A stretch of DNA of 35,776 nt. It comes from an uncultured Clostridium sp. GTDB taxonomy: Bacteria; Bacillota; Clostridia; TANB77; CAG-508. The translations under genes and the position numbers were made by a program. Each line of letters opens with the position of its first letter. The first letter of the stretch is position 1. Where the stretch lies: contig CAMYVO010000009.1 of the NCBI GenBank assembly GCA_947302485.1, forward strand, positions 1-35,776. Reading direction: 5' to 3'. Shown piece by piece: positions 9,460 to 17,912 of this stretch. Below the pieces are notes generated by a model. That model ran no database searches and had not been told where the DNA came from. It saw only the letters and a program-made list of their open reading frames with translations.

Positions 9460-11209
9460 TTATCGTGAATTTATCCTTTCATCTATTTTTCTTTGAACAA
9501 CATTTCTCGCTACATCTTTTTTTTCAATATTTACATTAACAGTTTTTTTACCAATTTGATTTGGTGTTATTGTGTATATTTTAGAAGATTCATCTTTAAA
9601 AAATACATCTGATTTTTGATCATGAAAATGCGATAACGTACTTACTCCATCTATTCTATCATTTCTATTAAAACTGTGATACTCTTTGTTCTGTGTTATT
9701 TCTTTTACATATTCCATATACTTATCTAGTAAATCAAATTGAACTTGTTCTTCTTTTGGAGTTATTTGTTTGTATTTATCATAAAGAAATTCAACTACTG
9801 ATAAAACATCATTTCTTCCATCTGGTGTAGTTAATTGTTTTATCCTATCAGGCCTAATAGTAATTTGTTTTCCCAGTATTGTATGCATATTCCATTTATC
9901 AACTTTTAAAGTATCAAAATCACTATAACTTCCATACATTTCTTTAAACATTTCATATTCTAATCGTCTATTTGGATAATCTTTTTTTTCTATATTTTTT
10001 CTTTTTGATTCATCTACCTCATTATAAGTAAATTCTTCTCCTTTAATTAAATCAAGTGTATAATAGTTACTTGCTGACATTTCATCCATTTGAAATTCAT
10101 ACAGGAATTCAAGTTTTTCTTTATCTTCTTTATATGCTCCACTTAATAGCTCTTTGTTCCATTGTTCACATTTATAATAATACTCATGTTTTTCTTGCTC
10201 AGATGCCGTTCCATTTTCAATAGCATCTCTAATTCCTTGGTTTTCCTTTTGATAATATGGATTAAATAATCTATTAGCTCTCCATTTTAACCATACATCC
10301 CAAGTTTCTAATGCTCCTTCAATTCCTTTAGAGAAAAAAATTGATTTTTTTTCATCAATACCCTTTGAATTTCTTCCGATTTGTGCTTTTAACCCATTAC
10401 TATCTATAGAATTTTTATCTTTTTTAAGCGAATAATGAAAAAAAGTATTTTCTAGTTCGACATCAGATAATGTACTTATATCTATCATTTTTATATTTCC
10501 ATTATTATTTTCTTTTTCCATGTCTCCTTGATAGATTTCCCTTTGCTCTGTAATTATTTGTACTTTTCTTGATTCTGTTGCATTACTTTCAATTTTTTGT
10601 TTTTCATCCAATGCATCTAGCTCCTCCATTAATTGCTCAAAAGAACTAATTTCTTTTTCTTCTTCAAGTAATTTTGATATATGTACAAAAGCTAATCTAG
10701 GTATCCATTCATCAAGTTGCGCTTCTGTCATTTGTCTTTTGGTATGAATATAATGCTCATTTTCAATATAAAATTTTTCTTGCATATATTTTATCCACTT
10801 TCCATCATGTATACCAGTAATATCATAATATCTGCTTTCTGAAAGTCCAGATGCTTGCATTAAATTATAATCATTTTCTAAATAATCATATTTTCCTTCT
10901 GGATAAAGCTCTACAACATAATGGCTTCCAGATTGTAGATTATCAAGTTGTGGTACTTGGCAATTATCTATTTTATTTCTAATTCCTTCCCTTCCGCATA
11001 ACTCTTAATATATTTATCGTTTCTGTAGCCAATTCTTCACAGCATCCATGAACATATTTTGCAGTTATTTGTTCATCACTAAGTCCTCTTGCTCTTTCTA
11101 TGTTTTTTATATACTCTATAAATTTTAATACTACCTCTTCTGAAGTATCTTCTCTACTAAAATTTGGAATAGGTATCTCTTTTATTATTTGTTGCACTTC
11201 ATTCTCCAA
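9460..11209 (-). CDS. Hypothetical 582-aa protein with HYS...NGL domain, needs CGGA shift
   Basis: Two frames are joined by CGGA at codon 72: ...TINILRVM then G-REGIRNKIDNCQVPQ. The downstream frame is open all the way back to the CGGA with no start behind a ribosome binding site, so the two parts are best read as one 582-residue protein. The start is the TTG at 11209, preceded by AAAGGAGGACATATT. I do not know the family. The N-terminal third is helical. The middle has FFHYSLKKDKNSIDSNGLKA followed by KSIFFSKGIEGALETWDVW, a layout that vaguely recalls ADP-ribosyltransferase-like folds (H-Y, NGL, FFS, E), but I would not assign an activity. It is a soluble cytoplasmic protein with no signal peptide or membrane segment. 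It lies between the serpin-like gene and the small paralog gene of the same operon. Confidence 0.75.
10993..10996 (-). other. CGGA recoding site 4 (codon 72 of the 582-aa protein)
   Basis: The minus strand reads GTT-ATG-CGGA-AGG. The zero frame runs CGG AAG GGA AGG AAT TAG and stops after five codons. The +1 frame from GGA continues for 510 further codons. Confidence 0.75.
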
Positions 11210-11292
11210 AATATGTCCTCCTTTCACTAAGAATTATATACTTATTATTTTATTTACTATTTTTTACATATATTTCAAAAGAGTTTCATATG

Positions 11293-12417
11293 CTACTGGA
11301 ATTTTGTTATATCATCAATTCTTCCTGCAAAATATGGATTTTCTTTTCCTTTTTCTCTTAAGAATAATGCAAATGTATTATCAACATAGAAATATCTTGG
11401 TTCTTCCTTTTTAGGTTTTGTATTAAATGCTGTTGCATCAAATTTCATATCTATTGCTGCTTCACTCTTTATCTCTCCACCTTTTTCATCTAATGATAAC
11501 TTTATAGTCTGTATTGCCTTATATATTTTCCCCTCAGTATAAATTGGATCAGCAGTTTGAAATATTTTTCCTTCTAATTCTTTATATTCTTTTTTTTCAT
11601 TAAAAGTTAAATTTGGAGCTTTAAACTCATCAATACTTTTAAATGATTTATCTCCTTTATATTTTTTAGATTCACTATTCATATTTGTGTATATTTCATT
11701 AAATGAACTTCCTTTAGGATTTTTACAAAAGATTACTTCATCATTTGTTTTAGTATTTATTAAAATTGCAAAATCATCTTTTGAATTGTAATACAATACT
11801 TTAATTTGATTTCCAACAGATTCGTTTGTGTTTTTATCTATACCGAAATATTGAACATCTTTATATTCATTTCCAAATTTATCGTTATCTAATTTATCAA
11901 ATTCTTTTAAAAATTCAAATTTTCTGAATAGCATTGTGTAAAGGAAATATCTTCTACTACCTGTATCATTGGGATTATTTAAACCATTTTCTGACCAATC
12001 AAAGTCATTTAAAATATCACTTGTCTGATTGAATTTTTCTTTAATACTACTTTCTATTTTTCTCTTTAAGTCTAATGTTTTTAATCCATATATTTTGTAG
12101 TAATATTCTTCTGATAACATTGTTTCATTAAAATCTTCTTTATTTAGGTTTTCTGCAATTTTTAATTGAGGTGTAAATACTACATCTTTTTTTACAACTT
12201 CATTTTTCATATCATTCCAAACTAATTGGAATGTTCCACACCAACTACTGTCTGCTGTTATTTTATCATTCATAGTAGGTACAATAGATATTCCATCTAT
12301 CTTTTCTAATGTAGTAATACTTTTATTGTCTTTTTTAGTAATTATCTTAACAGTAACTACTACTATAATAATTAATAATATTATGATTATACTTGATATT
12401 AATATCTTTTTCTTCAT
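11293..12417 (-). CDS. Membrane-anchored protein with serpin-like C-terminus
   Basis: The product has 374 residues. Residues 4-27 form one strongly hydrophobic segment (ILISSIIIILLIIIVVVTV) after a short KKK leader, so the body should be extracytoplasmic and membrane anchored. It has no lipobox. The last ~70 residues resemble a serpin hinge and closing strands: an acidic-glycine stretch and EAAIDMKFDATAF, then PRYFYVDNTFALFLREK and PYFAGRIDD, compared with the serpin pattern E-G-T-E-A-A ... F-x-A-D-x-P-F ... I-R ... F-x-G-R. The N-terminal SSWCGTFQLVWNDM is not typical of serpins. If correct, it could be a protease inhibitor or a degenerate relative. It has the same orientation and close spacing as the accessory operon. 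The frame is intact. Confidence 0.5.
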   Translation of the reverse strand: MKKKILISSIIIILLIIIVVVTVKIITKKDNKSITTLEKIDGISIVPTMNDKITADSSWCGTFQLVWNDMKNEVVKKDVVFTPQLKIAENLNKEDFNETMLSEEYYYKIYGLKTLDLKRKIESSIKEKFNQTSDILNDFDWSENGLNNPNDTGSRRYFLYTMLFRKFEFLKEFDKLDNDKFGNEYKDVQYFGIDKNTNESVGNQIKVLYYNSKDDFAILINTKTNDEVIFCKNPKGSSFNEIYTNMNSESKKYKGDKSFKSIDEFKAPNLTFNEKKEYKELEGKIFQTADPIYTEGKIYKAIQTIKLSLDEKGGEIKSEAAIDMKFDATAFNTKPKKEEPRYFYVDNTFALFLREKGKENPYFAGRIDDITKFQ

Positions 12418-12474
12418 TATTCATCCCACCTATTTTATAATCTAACCATCCATCAGTTCTCAAGAATATATTTA

Positions 12475-12934
12475 CTATTTTTTAAAATGTAAGAATTTTA
12501 ATATTTTATATACAATACGTTTAAATATAGACTCTTTATATTCAGTAATTTGTTCTTCTTTTGTAATTATATTTTCAATATTATTGTTTTCATTTATTTT
12601 ATTATTTCTTGCCTCAAAATTGATTACATATTTTTCTCTTAAGATTTCTTCTTTTCTTTGTAATATTTCTCTATCTATTTCTATTAGTTCTTTTCTTTTT
12701 TCTGGCAAGCAAAGATAATCACGATATATTAATGATAAAATAATTCTAGTTTCATGTAATAACTCTTGATCATTTATGCTTTTTGAATAATCTATATTTG
12801 TTATGTATCCGTTTATCTCTATTTTTATATACCATGTTTATAAATCCTTGTGGTATTTTATTATATAAACTTTTTTCCATATGATTAATAATATCATATA
12901 CTTCACAAAAAGCTTGATTAATAGTAGTATCCAT
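12475..12934 (-). CDS. Hypothetical 152-aa paralog, needs CGGA shift
   Basis: The gene starts at the ATG at 12934, overlapping the stop of the upstream small ORF as TAATG, with GGAGAAGAAAG upstream. The zero frame reaches ...MVYKNRDK and then CGG; after one skipped base the frame continues GYITNIDYSKS to the stop at 12475. Reading CGGA as one residue (codon 42) gives 152 residues. The result aligns without gaps across the site to the intact 143-residue paralog at 8905, with NKIP and the Y...ID pattern on both sides. The C-terminus has the same YKESIF tail followed by basic and aromatic residues. Function is unknown; the tail suggests membrane association. Confidence 0.75.
12808..12811 (-). 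other. CGGA recoding site 5 (codon 42 of the 152-aa protein)
   Basis: The minus strand reads GAT-AAA-CGGA-TAC. The zero frame ends in TGA 13 codons on. The ungapped alignment to the paralog at 8905 shows that the four bases count for exactly one residue (Thr in the paralog). Confidence 0.8.
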
Positions 12935-13065
12935 TATCTTTCTTCTCCATCATCTTTGTTTTTTTCTTTGTTTTTTTCTTCTTTTTTATTTATAATTTCT
13001 AATACTTTTCTTGCATTTTTTCCAATGATTTTCATTTGTTCTTCTAGTTTCTTATTATCTTCCAA
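12934..13065 (-). CDS. Putative 43-aa coupled small protein
   Basis: A TTG start at 13065 behind AAGGTGAAGAAA opens a 43-residue, very charged frame (MEDNKKLEEQMKIIGKNARK...) that overlaps the end of the 1124-aa gene by 11 bases. It stops as TAATG on the start of the next gene. Such overlaps on both sides are typical of a translated operon gene. It is predicted to be helical and soluble, and no family is recognised. Confidence 0.5.
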   Translation of the reverse strand: MEDNKKLEEQMKIIGKNARKVLEIINKKEEKNKEKNKDDGEER

Positions 13066-16000
13066 TTTCTTCACCTTCTTTTTGATTTACTATTTCTTTA
13101 ATATTAGTATAAATTCTTCGTATTCTACTCATTTCATTTTTTCTTTCCTGTGGTGTAACTTGATTATAATTTTCTTCTAAATCCTTTATTCCAATTTGCC
13201 TTTCACTTATATTTATATCTTCATCTCTTAATTGACTAGTTGAATTAGTTTCTTGTTCCATTTCTTCTTGTAATTCAATTTCCTCTTTAAGCATTTCAAT
13301 ATCTATTTCAGAGCAAAATGAATATTTTGTATTTCTATTATTCTTAACTTTTTGATAAAGTTGTTTTGCATAGCTCTTATCTCCTTCGTCATAATGTTTT
13401 TTCATTTCTAACACTTTTTGTCTTTCACTTTCTAAACATTTATCTTTATCAATGACAACAATTGGTAATCCTCCCCATTGCTCTTGTGCTTTTTTAGCCT
13501 CATCTAAAAATTTAATCTCGCCATCTTGTCTAAATACTATTATATAATCAGGTTGTTTCTTTTTTCCATCTTGTATCCTATAAAAATCCATTTCATTATA
13601 ACCAGTTGTGTTATTTATTTGATTATCAGGAGAATAATACTGTTCCTCATATGCATGAGAAACAAAATCATTCCATCCTGATGAAGATCCAATATCATTA
13701 GCCCCTGATAACGCTAAACCATCATTAGACATTTGAGAAAATCCGATAGCATATATTATAAACTGGTGCTGTACCTATCATATCGTTTCGTACATAACTT
13801 GCACAAAAGTGTTGTGAAGCTATTGCAGGTCTATTCCAATCATTTTTATAATTATTAATTTTTCTTGAATTATCTATAAAAGGTGAAAGAGCTGTTAATA
13901 TAATTTTAAAATCTGTTCCTGCATCATATATTCCTTCTTCTATTTGTTTTGCTTGAACTAATGTAAATAAATCCTCATTAAATAATTTTGCATATTCACT
14001 CTTTAGCTCTTCTTCTATGTTGATTTTATCAATATTTTCTACTTCTTGACATTTTTCATATATTTCTTCTATAACCTCTACATCTTCTAATTCGATTATC
14101 GCATTTATACTTTTAATATAGTCTTTTAATTCTCCATCCTGTATTGAATCTATATCATTACCAAATTTAGTTATTAATGTTTTACTATACTCTAAACTTT
14201 GTCCATATATTTTTTCTAAAACTGCTAACTTCTTTTTTTCTATATCATCAGATTTTATCCATTCATCACACTTTTCTTTTCTTATTTGTTCAAAATTCTC
14301 TACATCTTCTAAATTTTTTATCTGAAAGATATTTTCATCTTGTATAATTAAATTAATTTTTTTAAAATCTCTTTTACCTTCTTCTGTTTTTGCAATATTA
14401 TCTATTAATTCATTATATTGTAATGAATTCTGTAAAAACATCTGTGCAAGTGGTGTCCATCTTGTATTATCACAATTTTCTATACATTGTGTAAAAACCT
14501 CTAGTTGAGATTCACTTAATTCAAGAACTTGCTTTTGAACGTCTTCATAACATGCAATTTGATTTATTTTATCTAATCCCAGTCTGTCAACATATTTAGA
14601 ATCCAATATTTTATAATCAATTGTTCCTAAAATGTCATTATTGGTTTCGTACATTTTAAGAATACAATCTTTTTTATAAGGAATGTCTTTTTTATCTATT
14701 CCTTCTAATTTCATGATATACTCTACATTATCATTAAAATAATCTATTCCTTTGGTTTTTACATACTCAAATATATACTCTTTTAATCCTGCATCATGAA
14801 TTGCTTTAAATAATACTAATTTTTCTTCTTCACTAATTCCATCAATTACAGGTAAAACTCTAGAATCTCCAGAATAGTGATTATCTATAATAAAATTTAA
14901 AATAATATCTTTATCTTCAGTAGCAAATGATAATTCGGATCTGTCCTGTAAACTCCATTCATATTTATCGCTTTTTAAAAATTTTTCTATATATTTAGGA
15001 TTGTGTATTGAAATTAAAAAATTCTTTAAATCATAGGCATTAGTGTCCCATTCGAACTCTTCATCTTCCATAAATTCTTCTATTAGTTTTTCATTTCCTA
15101 ATCGCTGTAATATACTTAATTTATTTACACCTATTTTTCCTGTTTTTAAAATATCTTTTATAAAGTTTTCATCTTGCATTCCTATTGCAACAAGTAAGCT
15201 AGTTGTTTGGGAAGAATTAAATTCATACTTGCCACTTTGTATGATTTTTTTCATAAGGTTAGATTCTCCTGTTGAAATGAGCAGTCTATATACTTCATTT
15301 GTATCCCAGTCTAATTCTTCATCTTCAATAACTCTTTCCGTTATTTCTGCATCATTTAAATTCCCTATTATTTTTTCACCTGCTATTTGTCTTACATCTT
15401 CGTTATCTTTAATTGCATTTATTATATACTCTTTAGTGCTTTTAAGCATATCTTCAACTAATTCAGGATTATCCTTTAATGCTTCCTCTATATATTCCTT
15501 TTTCCCTATTTCCAATAAAATTTTCTCTATATCATATTTTGAAAGAGAATAAGTTTCCCTATTACTTATACAATCTTTTATTAATTCAATATTAAAAGAA
15601 CCAATTAAAATTTTATCCCTATCTAGTCTAAATCTTTCCTCTTTAATTTTTTGTTTTATATAACTTTCATCTTTTGTTTTACTAATTAGTTTTACTTCAA
15701 AAAATTCATCATCTATTTCATAATTTTCAAGAATTTCTATTATGTACTCTGGATTATCTATTCCTTCTATTAAATCTCGTATATCATATTTATTCCATCC
15801 TAGACTGTCATCATCTATGCATTCTTTAATAAATTTAGAATTATGAGTTGCTACTATTAATTCTTTCTTTTGATAATTATCTAGACTACTATTTCCATGT
15901 ATAATATTACTAATTAAGTTTATATCCCCTTTTTCAATAAGCAAGTCTATAAAAGTTACATCTTTATATTTTTCCCATTCATATTTTTTTCCATCGGCTG

Positions 16001-16430
16001 ATAGCAATATCTCAGTCATATTCCAGTATCCAATATTATATTCATTGCTATTTATTAATGTCTGATACATAAAATCTTTATCTTTTGTTGCTAATATTAA
16101 ACTTTTTATTTTTGTTTCGTCCCACTTATTTTTTAGAATTTGTATTGATTTTTTTATCAAATCTGAGTTATTGGATGCAATAATTACTTCTTCTAAGTAA
16201 TCACTATCGATTTCTTCATCATCCATCAACAATTCAAAATCTTCTTCTGATATTTTTGAAGCTACTACACTATGAAATTTATTTTCAAACTCTTCTTGTT
16301 CATCATAAGTTAAATCATCTAAGTTTACATCAAAGCTTGGATCTTCTAATATTTCTGAAACTCCTTTAAAATTTTCATCATCACAATATTCTAATACCTT
16401 TTTTACTTGATCTATCGTTAAATATTTCAT
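13055..16430 (-). CDS. Large 1124-aa helical-repeat protein, needs CGGA shift
   Basis: The gene starts at the ATG at 16430 behind AAGGGATAATAT. Residues ~60-560 are built from degenerate ~35-45-residue helical repeats of the form ...FIKxILxxGKYExxxxxxxxLLxAIxDxxYI (for example NLMKKIIQSGKYEF and KYIEKFLKSDKYEW), resembling an alpha-solenoid of unknown class. The C-terminal domain begins around ALSPFID and ASQHFCASYVRND, passes through ICYGFSQMSNDGLALSGAND and YNEMDFYRIQDGKKKQPDY, and ends in an E/Q-rich coiled coil. The frame breaks at CGGA, codon 896: zero-frame CYR stops six codons on, while the +1 frame gives CYGFSQMSNDG. The downstream part also has an internal ATG (13732), but no ribosome binding site is evident. 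No function is known. It is the first gene of the accessory operon. Confidence 0.75.
13742..13745 (-). other. CGGA recoding site 6 (codon 896 of the 1124-aa protein)
   Basis: The minus strand reads TGC-TAT-CGGA-TTT. Zero frame: CGG ATT TTC TCA AAT GTC TAA. +1 frame: GGA TTT TCT CAA ATG TCT and onward for 228 more codons. Confidence 0.75.
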
Positions 16431-16494
16431 ATATTATCCCTTTTTATTTATTTTTAATACATAGTATTATTTAAAATATAAAAATCCTTATTTA

Positions 16495-16503
16495 ATTATA
16501 CCA
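16495..16503 (-). promoter_or_regulatory. Extended -10 promoter for the accessory operon
   Basis: The minus strand shows TGGTATAAT, an extended -10 element about 65 nt upstream of the first gene. I see no good -35 at 16-18 bases, which is acceptable for extended -10 promoters. Confidence 0.5.
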
Positions 16504-16598
16504 TAGCTAATTCTTTTTAGGTTACTCAAAATGTTTTATTATAAAAAAATAATATTTTTGTAATATAAATGTAATATTTATACAATAATAGCCTGAAC

Positions 16599-16639
16599 AA
16601 AAAAGGCCTTGAACTTGTTTTAAATTCAAAGACCTTTTT
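16599..16639 (-). terminator. Terminator downstream of mazF
   Basis: The minus strand reads AAAAAGGTCTTTGAA, an 11-base loop, then TTCAAGGCCTTTTTT. A stable stem ending in a T run, located 37 bases past the mazF stop. Confidence 0.8.
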
Positions 16640-16675
16640 ATAATTTTAGAAAAAGAGACTATTCACTTTTTCTAG

Positions 16676-17026
16676 CTAATTTTCCAAACCAAAACTTACA
16701 CCTAGAGCATTATTAATCTGGCCCATTACTCTTCTATCATCAATATGCCCTATTTTTTCTTTTAGTCTGCTTTTATCTATTGTTCTTATTTGCTCTGCTA
16801 AAACTATAGAATCTGCTTTCAATCCACATTCTTGTGATCCAATTTCTATATGAGTTGGTAATTTATTTTTTCCTGTTTGTGAGGTAATTGCAGCTGCAAT
16901 TACTGTTGGACTGTATTTATTTCCTGTATCATTTTGTATAATTAAAACTGGTCTAATTCCTCCTTGTTCTGAACCAACTACTGGACTTAAATCTGCATAA
17001 AACATATCTCCTCTTTTTACAATCAT
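16676..17026 (-). CDS. MazF/PemK-type mRNA interferase (EndoA-like)
   Basis: The 116-residue product has the family features: [21 protein letters not shown] at the N-terminus, RPVLIIQND, the ITSQ strand, and the C-terminal [13 protein letters not shown]. These enzymes cut single-stranded mRNA at short motifs and are normally held by a MazE-type antitoxin. The start is the ATG at 17026 with CCAGGAG upstream; the GTG nine bases earlier abuts that site and is unlikely. No antitoxin-like gene lies directly upstream: the next gene is a GerS-like membrane protein 90 bases away, so the partner is either absent or elsewhere. Confidence 0.9.
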   Translation of the reverse strand: MIVKRGDMFYADLSPVVGSEQGGIRPVLIIQNDTGNKYSPTVIAAAITSQTGKNKLPTHIEIGSQECGLKADSIVLAEQIRTIDKSRLKEKIGHIDDRRVMGQINNALGVSFGLEN

Positions 17027-17115
17027 TTCTTTCACTCCTGGTATCTCAATACATTTTAGTTTTAGATATATTTTAATTTAGTTCAAGATTTAAATCATAG
17101 TCATGTATATTTAAA

Positions 17116-17793
17116 TTAAATGTCATATTTTTTAGTATTTAATTCAAAAGCAAGCGCTTCTTCTTTACTTGTACTATTGATTTTTATCTCATTATATAAT
17201 ATGTAGACTAGCATATTTTTGTTAACATCTTGAATCTCCATTTTAACAGGCTTTCCTGTTTTTTTATCTATATATAGCTTTTGATATATATTATAACTAT
17301 TATTACTATTTTCTAATTTTGCTTCCATTTTTAAATTTTCACTTTCTTCTTTTATACTTTTCTCTTTAGCATTCTTGTAGTTTTCTATAAAATGGTGTAA
17401 GCACAAATAATTATCAGAAATACACTCATAATTTTCGTAAATTTTACTAAGCTCTAGTCTTGTATTCTCTAATTTTAACGTTTTTCCATCATATGTAGTA
17501 ATTACACCTTTTATATTAGATGGTTCTAATATTTCTTGCTTATAAATGTTAGGTTCAGAATACTTCTGATTTATTATATATTTATTAGTATTTTTATTGC
17601 TTGTTACCTCTACAGTAATGTTTGATTCATAAGAACTAATATTTAAAATATAATCTTCAAAATCACTAACTGATTTAAGATTATTATTCCCAGAATTTGA
17701 TATTTTATAATTTGATATATTAAAAAAATAAATAAAAAATATTATGACTATAATAATTAAAAAAATTAAAATAATTAACGGTTTCTTTTTCAT
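17116..17793 (-). CDS. GerS/LolA-like membrane-anchored lipoprotein-carrier-fold protein
   Basis: The product has 225 residues with a hydrophobic N-terminal anchor (MKKKPLIILIFLIIIVIIFF) and an extracytoplasmic domain. The segments YESNITVEVTSNKNTNKYIINQ, YKQEILEPSNIKGVITTYDGKTL and the later KTGKPVKMEI match the layout of LolA-fold proteins of Clostridia such as the germination lipoprotein GerS. No lipobox cysteine is seen, so the anchor is probably a transmembrane segment. The start is the ATG at 17793 behind TAGGAGGTAAAATT. The longer open frame upstream runs through a palindromic repeat and is not real. The role in spore germination is an inference by analogy. Confidence 0.65.
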   Translation of the reverse strand: MKKKPLIILIFLIIIVIIFFIYFFNISNYKISNSGNNNLKSVSDFEDYILNISSYESNITVEVTSNKNTNKYIINQKYSEPNIYKQEILEPSNIKGVITTYDGKTLKLENTRLELSKIYENYECISDNYLCLHHFIENYKNAKEKSIKEESENLKMEAKLENSNNSYNIYQKLYIDKKTGKPVKMEIQDVNKNMLVYILYNEIKINSTSKEEALAFELNTKKYDI

Positions 17794-17810
17794 AATTTTA
17801 CCTCCTATAA

Positions 17811-17895
17811 AAAGGTTGCCATTTGCCATTTGGGACGGTTCTCTTTGGCAATTTTTTTTGATTGCCAAAAAGAACCGTCCCAAATGGCAACCTTT
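17811..17895. repeat. Large imperfect palindrome (GGTTGCCATTTGGGACGGTTC type)
   Basis: The arms of about 35 bp share AAAGGTTGCCATTTG ... GGGACGGTTCT ... TTGGCAAT with the complementary arm. The left arm carries an extra GCCATTT duplication. The short loop is T-rich. It lies between dus and the gerS-like gene and may act as a terminator for dus. The TTGGCAA and GTCCC parts recur at 19560. Confidence 0.75.
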
Positions 17896-17912
17896 GTTCT
17901 TTTTATTTATAT

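Noticed and set aside
13055-13732. Separate 225-aa gene starting at the ATG at 13732
   Set aside because: No ribosome binding site precedes this ATG, and the frame continues upstream to the CGGA that joins it to the larger gene.
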